Shown here: in pieces, positions 21,438 through 33,100 of the stretch | Position numbering within the stretch: position 1 is the stretch's first letter | Layout of the letters: each line of letters begins with the position of its first letter | Source: Acanthopleura granulata | Lineage: Eukaryota; Mollusca; Polyplacophora; Chitonida; Chitonidae | Direction of reading: 5' to 3' | Length of the DNA stretch: 64,000 bases | Assembly: GCA_016165875.1 (NCBI GenBank) | Contig: JABBOT010000001.1 | Coordinates: 10,357,306 to 10,421,305 of the forward strand | The notes under the pieces: model-generated | Told to the model about the DNA's origin: nothing | The model's input: the letters and a program-made list of their open reading frames with translations, nothing else | The model's database searches: none | Program-made: the position numbers and the translations under genes

Positions 21438-23200
21438 CTTACCGATGATAAGAGGCACAGTTTCATGTACCCAAAGGTATAGCAATGGTATGGAGAGGTG
21501 AGCAATATACAGGGCGATTTGCAGCAAATTTTACAACTTACATGTTTTTTCACAGTCAGACACGGATAAAGTATTCAGTCTAGGTGCTGAGAAAAATACA
21601 TGCATAGTTAAAATAAAAACAAGAGCTTCCAATTCAGGAATGCTGAGAAATATACCACTGAAGTACAAAGAATGCATCAACTTACACGAAGCAGCATGAA
21701 AAGTCTATAGCCAGGAACTAACAATAGGCTTCCACTGCATATTACAAGTTCCTTTGAGGCATCAAGTCCGTGAGTGCTGTTAGGGATTCGGGTTTGAAGC
21801 CTAAGGCTTCATTGAATAATATCATATTCATCTGTTTCAATAATTAGAGATGGCATGTCAATAGTGTAGAAAGTAGTAGTTGAAAATTTGTCTTCCAAGT
21901 GTTGGTATGTATGACTGAGGTTTGATAGGTACCTACTGAAAGTCAGTGGGTTTTGTCGGGACTCTAGTCGGACTCCTCCTCCCACAAACTTGACCATCGC
22001 CATTTATGTATGCATGTGTTGTTTGTCGTACTCAAAACCCAGCTCCAGCCCAGTGAAAACCACCGCCATTTTGTCCTTACCAAACAAACCCACCGATTTT
22101 GCACCATCACCAAATCAACAGGAACATTGTTGTACCCGTGCTATATTATTGAGAAGGCAGTTATAGTTTATTTCATTTATTTCAATGATGTTCCACTCAG
22201 CAACTGAAGAATGTTTCTCGTATAAAACGACGACCACCATATATTGGAGGAAGAAAAGCGAACGAAGTCCGGGAGGAAACGAGAACGGCGTTAAATTTAA
22301 ATCATATCATTGAAGGAAGATCGTGGGTTACGTCCAATTTTTAGACGTGTACTCTCAACGTGACACGATGTTGATATCCTAGCAATTGAAATTTATACAA
22401 CAATCAAGAAAGTCATGATACAATGTGTATAACAAACAGTTCAGCAAAAGTATGCTAACTTTTAGGCAGAAGTGCTTGCCTTAAGGTTGGAAGTATCTCA
22501 GATAATATGGACGGCCTTACACCGCCCCTCCGGTACCCCTCCACACCCTGCAGTTCTACACATATTCACTGATCGCGCGTGTAATGCTTGCAGTAGAGTA
22601 GAATAGTGGCCCAGTTTCTTAAGTAGTTCTGCCGGTTTCCTGTGCCACAACTGTTCACTTGAGAATCTCGCCGTGATTTAGCACTCTTCGACCCGGGTGC
22701 CAGGTATTTCCATACAGTAAGAAACCACTTTGACCAAGTTACACCAAAACTAACATGTGTTGGGATATATGTACACAAATTTAACCTGCGCTTTCGGGGC
22801 CGTGGGGAAGGGAAGGGCGCCGCTGCAGTCTTCACAACACTGGAGACACGCTTTTTGTCCTTACAAGACGGTACATACACTTGCTATTTCCTCAAATAGA
22901 ACGGGCAAACGTTCATCTGAATTAATTTACATGTGCCTGCTGGTTATCCTCATATCAGGAGAATACTTGTCGCAGGCCTATATGTGCTATTCGGCCTCAC
23001 TTAACAGAACGCTAGACAACATGCATCCAGCCCTTCCCACCTAATCACTGTGTACTTTCACCAGATCGACAGTACATTGCATATTACGTTACGCAGAGAA
23101 ACAAGCAACGGAAATACCAGGATTAGGGATCATATCAGTGTTGAGTGTTCATTGTTCAACTCCAAAGTAAAGATTTTTTTACTTAGAGGATGGCTGTCAG
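21438..23200. other. No gene recognised
   Basis: Short open frames only. The longest (22757-23044 on plus, 22566-22880 on minus) overlap each other and carry no domain I recognise. Confidence 0.45.
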
Positions 23201-23400
23201 TGTTATGTATTGATGGAGGTGAGGAGGTTTTCCCCGGACGTTGACTGCGCAAACAGCCACACAAGCGTCCTTGACCGCCTACTGTCACCACGGCCCAACG
23301 AACAGTGAGAGTGAACCCGTACCTCGGCCTTGCAATTGAAATATGAGCCCTTTTAACCACTCGACCCGCTCACACTTCGTCTAGAGGTGGAGGTCCTGTT
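23200..23400 (-). repeat. Possible tRNA-derived SINE
   Basis: Read on the minus strand, the segment has gtcgagtggttaaaagggct, which resembles a tRNA D-arm/A box, and about 45 bases later ggtacgggttcactctcac, which resembles a B box/T arm. This order and spacing suit a tRNA-derived SINE head. The body and tail are not recognised, so the ends are approximate. Confidence 0.45.
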
Positions 23401-23473
23401 CTCTCGCCGTAGTATCCTGTTGAGTATGCACATATCCCAAAACCCCTTTTTGACTCCCCGGCTGCCAGTACCA

Positions 23474-23697
23474 TGGGTAAAGATACGCTTGCACCAATAT
23501 TATTGTTTATGTGTTGTGTATGTATGACTCACAGTCGCGCTTGCGCTCTGCTCGCTCTCTCCCTCTTCCGGCTCACATCTGTATGTACATGCTGTTCTTT
23601 TAATAAATAAATAATAATAAAGCTCTCTACTTCACGGATCTGGCGTCTTCAATTCGTCCTATTTCAAGGTAGCTCAAGGCGTAACTCGTAATCTCAC
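23474..23697 (+). repeat. 5' LTR of the Gypsy-type element
   Basis: The segment shares atattattgtttatgtgtt, the gtatgac-cacagtcgcgc block, ctctccctcttccggctcac, gctctct-ttca and ttcgtcctat with the 3' LTR. An in-place aataaataaataataataaa replaces part of the 3' LTR sequence, so a small insertion or repeat expansion has occurred. The left end (tggg) is approximate. Confidence 0.8.
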
Positions 23698-24168
23698 TGG
23701 CGTGGTGGCAGCGATTTTTTCGACCTACTCTTCCCAACAATCTGCCGACAAACTGTGCTGACATCGCCATCTTCATGTGCACAACCGTGAAGGATGATTT
23801 GAGCTCTCAGTGACCTTCAGAGCGCGGACGTCAACGAGATTCCGTAAGTAAACAACGAAGCATTACAGGCAGTTTGGCACATACACATCGCGCGCCGAAA
23901 CTGAGGTGCCTCGGAACTTCTGAGACTGAGATTTGAAAACTGGAAACAAAACCTGCAATATACACTTTCTCTTTGTCCTAACTTTATCCCCTTTCTTGAT
24001 GATGGAGTTCAGTGCAAAAACGGGCTACACTCCTGTGTGGTTTCACTGCTGATGAAGATGTGCAACATAAAGTAAACATGTTGTTGCAAATAAGTAACTA
24101 CTGCCTTATAATTTCCCGCATGCCATTGTACGCGATTCCACCTCAACTGATCATATATTGCAGGAAAA

Positions 24169-24300
24169 GTCTGCCAGCAACCGGCGGATGGTCGTGGGTT
24201 TCACCCGGGCTCCACCCGGTTTCCTCCCACCATAATGCTGGCCGCCGTTGTGTAAGTGAAATATTCTTGAGTAAAACACCAACGAAATAAATAAATAAAT
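24169..24300 (+). repeat. Mollusc-type tRNA-derived SINE, 3' part, plus orientation
   Basis: The stretch runs from tctgccagcaacc through ggtttcctcccaccataatg and gtgaaatattcttgagta to the tail aaataaataaataaat. This is the body and tail of a dispersed repeat found at least nine more times in the window. It is inserted in the Gypsy-type element's 5' region and has lost its tRNA-like head. Confidence 0.85.
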
Positions 24301-25019
24301 CAGATCAGGCAGGTTATCCATCTACAAGACGGATTTCAATCCACCGGTGCCCGTTTTCACGATTATGCGGCCATACATCTAGAATCCGGAGAGGGACCAG
24401 GAGATTTGTCCCAGAGAACCTTCTACGTCGCGAAGGCGGAATATCTCACCATGGGGAATTTCTAACAGACGACGAGGAAATGTCTCCCATGCCAGAAAAT
24501 TTTATTGTGCTGACGTGCTTACCCCCTAATCCACCCTGATTTACCGAGCCTTGTGAAATAACGCTACGGCAATGAGCTCCGATCTGGTACACTATCTTCC
24601 ATTTAAACCGGAAATTTCTCAGGCCCTTTCATCTTTACTGGAGGAAATTTCTGCAGCTGAAGACTATGGGTAATGGGCACATTTACCCCATCGTCCATAA
24701 GCAACAAACGGCCAATCACCGGACACGCACAATGTCAAGGTTCTCTAAAACCGCGTTAAAAACAATTCTTGGCCGTTGTGTCACCAGTCCGGACGACCCT
24801 TTCGTCACTTTTTAAGCGAATGTTCATTCCTTCCCGATCAGGATCGTAAGTACATAGCCAGGGCACGCCAAATATCCCCGGTATTAGACGAACTTGACGA
24901 TGAGGAATGCGATGACGACTGCCACTTCTTCTGCCGAACCACCTCCCGTTGATAACAGTGTAACCGCAGCCAACAAAATTAGACAGATTAGACATACTTC
25001 GACGCCTTTTACGGCCATC

Positions 25020-25080
25020 ACACACCAGGTTATTGTAGACAGTGGTGCAAAGGGAAATATGATCAGGATTTATGCAGGAT
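25020..25080 (+). pseudogene. Gypsy-type aspartic protease remnant
   Basis: The motif [13 protein letters not shown] gives the D-S-G active site of a retroviral-type aspartic protease, with hydrophobic residues before it. Gag/pol sequence upstream (about 24310-25000) is broken by stops. Confidence 0.6.
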
Positions 25081-25099
25081 TTATAACATCGGTGTCAGT

Positions 25100-25460
25100 G
25101 TGGAGTACGTTAACCCATCTCTCCTCGTGAAGAAAACTAACGGCAGCTTCAGGCTTGTCACGGCCTTTGCTGATGTAGGACGCTGCAGTAAACGACAACC
25201 ATCCTTTATGCCCGATATAGGCTCAACCCTCCGCCACATAGGGAGATGGAAGTACAATATCACAACTGACTTGACCAGCGCCTTTTATCAAATACCACTT
25301 GCCAAAGACTCTATGGAGCGTTGTGTTGCACTCCCTTTCAAAAGCGTTCAAGTTTATGCAAGATCTGCGATGGGCATGCTCTTGAAGAACTCACCTGCCG
25401 GTTTCTAGGTGACCTAATGGAAAACGGTATAATAGCTAAATTAGCAGATTGTGGAGGCAA
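25100..25460 (+). pseudogene. Gypsy-type reverse transcriptase remnant
   Basis: The RT N-terminal half is clear: [19 protein letters not shown], then [17 protein letters not shown] with the motif A Asp, then [18 protein letters not shown]. Frame is lost near 25390. In the frame that follows, [12 protein letters not shown] stands where relatives have a form like LADDLYCGGN (25441-25460). Three codons including the second Asp of the catalytic pair therefore appear to be missing. The comparison with relatives is from memory of the family. Confidence 0.75.
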
Positions 25461-25728
25461 TTCCCTTGACAAGCTTTTCTGTAAGTGACGACACCTACTG
25501 GAGGTACTGTAACACAACAATATGCATTTATCAACTCCCAAAATGTTCAATCGTCCACCATCTGTAAACATTCTGGATTGGGTGTAGCACCAAGGCTCAA
25601 TCTCAGCCAGCCCACATCGAATTGCCAATTTATCCCGGTGGGCTCCTCCAACAACAATTTCTGGGCTCCAGTCTTTCATCGGCCCTTATAAAGTTCTCGT
25701 TTGTGTCATTCATGATTCCGATAGGCTT

Positions 25729-26436
25729 TTGTCGCCACTCGATGCTATGACTTCCAATCATGCTTCCCAAGACAAGGTCTTGTGCGATGATAGCTCACTG
25801 CAAATTTTACAAACGGCTGAAAAAACTCTCCACTCTCATTGTTCTATCGTACTCCCTCGTCCAGATGATCAACTGTGGAAAGTCACAGATGGGCCCGCCG
25901 AACAGAATGGTACTGGAACCATCTTGTACATTACCCAAGAGGGGAAGCAGCATTTGACCGGATTTTTCAGTGCGAAGCTCTATGCCCGCCAAGTTTCATG
26001 GCTACCTTGCGAGATTGAAGCCTTGTCAACTAGTGTTGTTAAACATTTCAGCCCTTACTTGATTCAGTCAGACCACAAGGTGTGTATTCTAACAGACAGA
26101 AAGCCTTGTGTTCAGGCTTAGGAATAGCTTTGTCGAGATGAATTCTCCGCAAGCCTGGGGCTGTCAACGTCGCTGTCGAGAGTGAGCCGTTATCAGGCCT
26201 CGGTGCGCCACCTACAGGGATCAGCTGACATTCCTTCTGACTTTTCCTGTAGATACGTACCAGTCTGTGATAACCCCCAGTGCCAGATCTGTGCCTTTAT
26301 ACAGCGTACAGAAGACTGTGTCGTCTGGGCTTCCTTGGCCGCTGATATTATTAGTGGTCAGTCCAAGTTATCATTCACCAGCCGTGCTGCCGGGCTGACG
26401 TTGCAATCAGAATGCCCTGACCACACGCCCATTTAA
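25729..26436 (+). pseudogene. Gypsy-type RNase H remnant
   Basis: Two segments in different registers (25729-26121 and 26182-26436) cover RNase H and the following connection. The blocks WKVTDGPAEQNGTGTILY, FFSAKLYARQVSWLPCEIEAL and ILTDRKPCVQA keep the three acidic active-site positions (TDG, the E of CEIEAL, LTD). The second segment gives SRYQASVRHLQGSADIPSDF and a CDNPQCQIC cluster. A stop at 26119-26121 lies between. Confidence 0.75.
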
Positions 26437-26478
26437 AGCTGAGGACTCGCCCATCAAAGAAGTTCACCAGTATTAAGG

Positions 26479-27631
26479 ATGTCAAACGTTATCTCAACTC
26501 AGTCACCATTGCCTGTTAGTGGTCAACAGACATGGTCCTTTGAAACCAGCACGAGACTGCATCGTTCTTCCAAGACAGTTCCTGACAGCCTTTTTAACCG
26601 CTCTCCATGTCAAACTCGATCATCCTTCCTCACACCAACAGGTCGTTCATCGTCACTTTTTCATACTCGACCTAGATATCAATGTGGATGCTGTGACAAC
26701 CAACTGCCATCAGTGTTCATCCCTGAGGCTAAAGGAAATCGTATTGACTCTCCTTCTAGACCTCGAGCCCTTGGATGGCCCTCACGTCACGGCCCGAACA
26801 GATCCGGCCCCCGGATTTCAAGTTCTTGCCCTCGACAAGCTCCTTCTCCATCATGGCAATACCATAGAAATAGGCAATCCAAAAGCATCAACAAAAACCC
26901 CGTTACTGAGAAAGCCATCCAGGAACTAGAAGCGGAGCTGTGCCGTCAAGTGTCAGCGTGTAATCGCCTTACAGCTCTTCAGCTGTTCACAGCTACAGCC
27001 AGGTTAAATTCCAGGATCAGATCCAGAGGACTTTCCGCATACGAAATGTGGACCCAGCGTTACCAGTGTTCGGGAGAACAAATTCCTCTGAATGACCTAC
27101 AGATGATCAGAGTTCAGCATTCTCCGCGAACAGCTAACTGTCCCAAAAGTGTCTCGCCCCTATCTGGCCATATATTTGTTGGAGACCTGGTCTATTTGAA
27201 TTCCGACCGCAAACACCGTAGTCGTGAACGCTATCTTGTGTCTGTCGGTGGTGCCTGTTGTGCAGTTAACAAATTTATACAATATAACAAATTTATAAGC
27301 TCCCAACTTCGTTAAGCACCTTACACCTTGCACCATACCTGAATGCTACAAAGTGCCTACCTCAGATCTTCCAGTAAACGGACTCCAAGGTCCGGAGTCA
27401 TTTGAAGATGAGCATGATGACAGTAGTGTTCCGTCACCACCCTCACTCCCGTTTATCCCACCTGTTTCACCTGTGCAACTCTTGTCGCCTAATTCCAACC
27501 CATGCCCAACGTCACCTACCCACGCGGAGATCACAGATCAGTGTGAATGTCCCGCCTCTCCAACTCCACTCAGAAGATTGGCCCGTTTGCGAAGTCAACA
27601 ATATTTAACTGACTATGTTCTTGAGCAATAA
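26479..27631 (+). pseudogene. Gypsy-type integrase and C-terminal tail remnant
   Basis: One frame (about 26519-26929) contains the HHCC zinc-binding region: KLDHPSSHQQVVHRHFF, then NCHQCSSL. Another frame (to 27315) gives the downstream part, with LFTATARLNSRIRSRGLSAY and FVGDLVYLNSDRKHRSRERY, which matches the integrase C-terminal region. The DDE core between them is mostly lost. A final segment (27353-27631) is Pro/Ser-rich and ends RRLARLRSQQYLTDYVLEQ, a typical Gypsy pol C-terminal tail. Confidence 0.7.
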
Positions 27632-28220
27632 CATGGCCTGATCTTCTGTGGCCATCTGGACATTCAGAACAACTCTACAAGAATGGGGTAGAATAATCTC
27701 CGGAACGTGAGACCAGAATGGTCGATGATAGTTCTTATGCAATTGTCTCCATTGCCTGTGCTATTCTCTGTTTTTAGTCACTTTATGGGACATAACTATG
27801 CCCGAACTCGGCGATCTGTATGGACGATATTCCCTCGAAGTTTTTGTTCAATTCATTACTTGTGTTTCACAACTTGAACTTTTGCATATTACAAACTGTT
27901 TTTGTCCTATGAACATTATTCAGTAGTGCGATTTCTGCATGCAGTAAACAATTTACATACGCATCCAATTTTGTAACCTGGTAATGGTAATTTTTTTTCA
28001 TGTACAATAAGCGAGATAAATCTACTACTTTTGGATTTTCCATTATATGAATTCGTTCCTGTTAACAGTACCAATAACGTTATGTTTTCTGTTTTAATTG
28101 TATAATTCAGTTGCTGGGGCATATGAACTGTGACGTTACTCTTTATATGAATACTATGTTTCACCTACAAGCTATCGGGAAAACTTTTCTTTTTTATTTT
28201 ATATGAGATACATTCTCATA

Positions 28221-28445
28221 TGGAGAGGGCGAAAAGGTGATCACGCCCATATTATTGTTTATGTGTTATGTATGTATGACACACAGTCGCGCGTGCGCTT
28301 TTTGTTCGCTGTCTCCCTCTTCCGGCTCACATCTGTGTGCACATGCTGTTGTTTCAGAGGGACTAATGAAGCTCTCTTCATTACCGATCTGATGTTTTCA
28401 GTTCGTCCTATGGCAAGGTAGCTCAGGGGATAACTCCTAACCTTA
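28221..28445 (+). repeat. 3' LTR of the Gypsy-type element
   Basis: It aligns with 23474-23697 over most of its length but lacks the aataaata expansion and has gggactaatgaagctctctt in its place. The two LTRs differ at many sites, so the insertion is old. Confidence 0.8.
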
Positions 28446-28609
28446 ATGGCGTTGGGCTATTCTGGTAGCCGTTTAGAAGACATTTTCCACACATTTTGGT
28501 GTTAAAAGCTTCTTATCTCATACACCTGCACACTTATACAGGTGTCTATTTATATGTAGGTCACAGAATTGAAAAGTCATTGAAAAAAAGTCATTTGGTG
28601 ATACAGATA

Positions 28610-28915
28610 GAACAGTGTCATGTGAGGGCAAGGTTCTGGTAGAATCGTGTGGACAAAGTTTTTTTGTTACATCGTGTGGTTACGGTGATGTCGTTTGGAC
28701 AAACATCTAATAATATCGCGTTGACAGGTTTCTCATCATACCGTCTGGACCAGCCTTAGTGATATCGTTTGGTGTTTTCAGCGATATGGCGTGCACATTG
28801 CTGTGGTGTGGTGAAGGCTATAGCGATATAGTTTGGATAATCTTCTGGTAATAGTGTGTTGACCAGCCTTGGTGACATCCTGTGGACAAAGTTCTGTTGA
28901 CATCGTGCCCACCAG
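28610..28915 (+). repeat. Degenerate minisatellite, unit about 30-35 bases
   Basis: The theme 'gatatcgtgtggacaaagtt' recurs roughly eight times with many changes (tcgtgtggac, tcgtttggac, tcgcgttgac, ccgtctggac, tcgtttggtg, tggcgtgcac, tagtttggat, tcctgtggac). It lies downstream of the minus-strand gene. No coding role is seen. Confidence 0.6.
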
Positions 28916-29854
28916 TTTAATCTGGATCCACGATACCAGAGGCTTGACAGCTCAAACATAATAAATCTCCTAATGATATAAAGCCAACCTTGATTCAGTA
29001 TTACAATTAGTTTGGTATACATTGGTGACAAAGCATAACAATATAATTAGAGTTTTAGAGTATCTATTGACATCAATGTTACAATCATTATTATGCAAGT
29101 CTAACCATCTGAAACGTATGGAATGTGAAATACAGATTTCAACACATTATCATATCAACACATCTCCTCTAGCACAATGTTTGTAAATTTAATGCGACAT
29201 TTAATCTCTTAAGCTGATAATACACTAAACAGAAAATGTTAGTAGGGGTAATATATCATATATAGATAGAAAGTCATATCACATTCTTATAAAGCACCCG
29301 CAAGTTGTGTATCAGTCTTGGTGGAGTTTTTCAGCTCCCTTAGTCAAAACCTTATAAAATCAGCCACATGTGTGAAGTTTGCCTATGTCTGGTGTTCCTT
29401 TCTTTCTTAAAGCACTTGCAAAACATTTTAAAATAAACGTGTAGTATTTTCCGTCTAAATTACATCCCAAAATACTCATTTAGATATGACCATCTTAATT
29501 ACATAAACGTCTGAGAAACAATGTCTTAAATGTAATTCTTGGATGTGTTATTCGTGTTTCCACATAAATCAGTGTTGTATTGACCATCTTCCTTGGCCGG
29601 AATAAACTCGGTTTTGTGTTCCTTTAGGGACACTGAAATCCATCGAGATTCGCTGCCTCGGCACACACTTATCAAAACATCAAATACTCCCATATAAAAC
29701 ACGCTTTGTATCAAAATACAAATTAATCAAGGACAGACAAATTACACGAAGTACTGTAGGTTCTATTACGTGTAAATGTCGGAGAACATTGTGTTAACGA
29801 AAGAAAGCACTGACCAACAGATCTGGTTATAGAGTTAACAGTGCACAGATGTGG
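28916..29854. other. 3' flank of the minus-strand gene, probably holding its 3' UTR
   Basis: No separate gene is seen. The stretch lies directly downstream of the stop codon of the cysteine-rich membrane protein gene. I found no canonical AATAAA on the minus strand close to the stop; ATTAAA-type candidates occur near 29180-29210. The transcript end is unresolved. Confidence 0.4.
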
Positions 29855-30105
29855 TTACACTTTCAGTCCGTCCTGGGACTTCTCCTTAGGAGTCTGGGTG
29901 ATGGCGAAGCGCAGGTTCTGCTGAAGGACTTCATTCTTCACCAAATTTGCCTTCTCTCGTTCCTGTCGGCGAGCCGCGCCGCGCCTGCGCACAATGGCCA
30001 GGATGACGGCGACAATGATGGCGACAAGAACAACGCCGACGATAGGCAGCGCGATCAGCAGGGCCATGTGACGGTGGTGGTGTCTGTGATAGTATCCATC
30101 GACAT
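29855..30105 (-). CDS. Exon 10: juxtamembrane, membrane helix and cytoplasmic tail
   Basis: Enters in phase 1 after ttttcag and ends at a stop at 29855-29857. It encodes DVDGYYHRHHHRH, a 20-plus-residue hydrophobic helix, a stop-transfer RRRGAARR and a polar tail ending SQDGLKV. The tail has no recognised signalling motif. GC content is higher than in the surroundings. Confidence 0.9.
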
Positions 30106-33100
30106 CTGAAAACCAAATATGCCAGTTCCAGTCAGGAAGCAGTTTGAAATTGCAAGGTCAACAATACATCACTGGCTTGTCACTTTCGCCCAGTAATGAG
30201 CTAATCTCAAGGTCAGAAGTGCAGAATGTGGAAAGTACATCAGCTAGATTTGACTTTTATCCAGCATTTATCATGCCCGCTTGATAATTAAGTCAAACAT
30301 TCAGTGGGGATTTATCTTGCAGACCGGCTTACCTATGGGTTGCACTAAAGGCAGTCAGGTTTCCAGCTAATATAACCTGGCTGAAGCAGTTCTAACATAA
30401 GGACACATGTCCTCACAGCAGCATACTCGCATCACGGCCATCCTATACCGAAATGCCAGAAACGTTGTACTCACCTGAGATCTCAACTTGGTCCGTGGGG
30501 CCGCATGACAGGCCTATCTGGTTCTCCATCATGTGGTAGGTCTCTGGCTTGATGGACTCGAGCAAATCCCTAGCTTTGTACCCACAACGTGTCGTTATGA
30601 GGTCGCTCAAGCATTCCATGTAGGAGTTCATAGCCCTAGAGAATAAATTACATCCTGATCACACAGTGGCAAAAGTAGTCACATACTTATGGAAATATTC
30701 TGTTAAGGAATACATTTTACAGTAAGAATCCGACAGATTCATATAAAAATAAAGATTTTTTATTTATGCCAGAATGTCTGCAGAATGACATTATCCTCAT
30801 GAGTTGTCATTTGTACTGGTTATCTGGCTTTGGAAGACGCTTTTGGCCAGGACGTTGCTCTACTTTAAACACCTTTGTGAAACCGTTATGGAAACTACAA
30901 GCATGAAGTACGCTTGGCAGTAACAGGCTGAAATTCCATTAACAACAGACAGAATGAGATTCTTATTTCAACAGGTCTTTAGCTGTAACGTTTGATAGAA
31001 GAAACAGGGTAGAACAGATTTGAAGATCTGAACACTATCATGACGGTTTGTGGACTTTGTCGTAAGGGAATATGGATAATATATGCAGGGGAACAAATCA
31101 TACTGATCTCCATGGCCAGCCACAGCTGTAGCTGGCCACATGTTAAGTTCTTTCAAGTACTAGCTAAGTCCCGAAATCTGGTAAACAGGCCTTCAAAACA
31201 TGGCGAATAGATCGGCTGGAGCCTGCACTGCAAAAGGTCAAGCACCTACCGGATAACTCCAAAAACTACCTCCACAAGCAATATTCGAATAGTCATTCAC
31301 AGCAGAACAGGGTAAACGAATAAAGGCGCTACAAAAACGTTGTACATACCCGCAGACTCTTTCAGTCATTTCAGGGGACTTGTGGGCCGTCTCTATCTGG
31401 AAGTCTCCTCGAGCCATTAGGCCGTTCAGTGGTCCAAAGCACTGTGCAAAGTTCAGGGATCTTGCATTCTTCATCAAACAGGTGGCCACCACTTTGAACT
31501 CTACAACGTTTGAAAATATACTGCACAGATGAGGTGTTTTAGTAATATGGAAGAGGTAATCCATTAATTCACACATTAAATACATTTCAAAGTGATTCTA
31601 CAAAGCGTCAAGGTCACAGCAGTCTGTAGTTAGTAAAGTAATGGTCCTTCCTCACGTGAGCATGGGTTCGAGCACATCCAGACAGGTCTAACCTAAACAT
31701 ACAGCGCCACATGTTTACCTTATTCGATACAATTATTTATTTATTCACCTATTTATTAGGTTTATGTGTGGAGAAAACCGGTTTGTCACTGTAAATCATC
31801 GCCATTTGCCAGGTAAATGATTCCAACCAGTCATGATGAGGAGGCAGATGAACAGATGAAGCAGTACGGCTAAGATACGGAAGATGGACAGAGAGCAGCA
31901 AGGTTAAGATACGGAAGATGGACAGAGGGCAGCAAGGTTTAGATGACAGCAAAATTTAGATGAGGTTAACGGACAGACAGCAGTAGATTTAGATGAGGCA
32001 AATGGACAGGCTGCAGATCATTTACCCTAACAGGTGGACAAAAAGCGTACATGATTTCGCCTACATTGACAGTGAGGGATTTTTTGCTAATATACCATAC
32101 CTTGCTTCTTCTCAAAACAGAGGCGATCGAAGACTCGCTTCATTGAATCCAAATAATCCTTGGCCTTTGGTCCACACATGGTTTCTGTCCTCACCATACA
32201 GTTTTCTGCACGCTCAAAGGCCCTGTCAAAACGAACAAATAAAACAAGATCACCACGACCTGCCTCAGAGAGATGCCCTGAACGACGTAGAGTCCAAAAG
32301 TAGACAAAAACAGCCTTTTTGAAAATAAGCAAATAAACAACGGTCTGACAGACCGGATGCAAACCTGTATGAGTATCAGGAGGGGACTAATAATAATGTG
32401 AAGGTTGCTAAGTCTACGCTTTGTTATACTTAATTAGTGGACACCATCATCAATAAACCTTAAAGACTGAGTGAAAACACCAAGGCCACGTGTTAACACC
32501 TAGTACATCCTGCCTCTATAACCCACTTGTCCATCACTCAGTAGTTCCTGTAGTGGCTAACAAATCCTACCACAAATCATCTTATGTATATTGGAAGTTA
32601 CACCTGTCTTATATGTGAGTGGGCGGACAGGTTTATGGGTGGAGGAAACCAGAATGATCTGAGGAAATTACCGCCCTTCCGCAGATACCCTACAAAATCT
32701 ACTGCTTTAAAACCGTATCTAGAAGGAAGACAGCACACGAGTGACTGCAGACGTAAAGTTATCTTATTGTTCTTAAGGTGACAGATACAGCTGTCTCATT
32801 TGTAAGATACTTTCCACAAAATTATCTGAATGACCAGGTTCATGTGTGTACCGGTATTTCTACCATACTCATGTTGATTTTCTAAATTTATACTTTATGT
32901 TTTATATTCATACATGTTATAATCCACCACTAAGACTGTCAGGAAAATAAATGAAACATTCCTGAATATTAAGGTCTTAAGCCATAATCAAAAAAATCGA
33001 ATAAATATAAATGTCGAACTTCATTTTCCATATATCTTTAGTGAACGATCTATGCTTTTTGTACATGTCAGGGTTGTACCCTTTTGCTTGCACGGATTTT

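Larger units (their letters stand above)
23474..28445 (+). mobile_element. Decayed Gypsy-type LTR retrotransposon
   Basis: Two direct repeats of about 225 bases bound a region with remnants in the order protease, RT, RNase H, integrase and C-terminal tail, which is the Gypsy (Metaviridae) order. A possible primer-binding site (tggcgtggtggcagcg) begins at 23698 just after the 5' LTR. Many stops and frame changes and a damaged RT active site show the copy is inactive. A SINE sits between the 5' LTR and the gag remnant. Confidence 0.85.
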
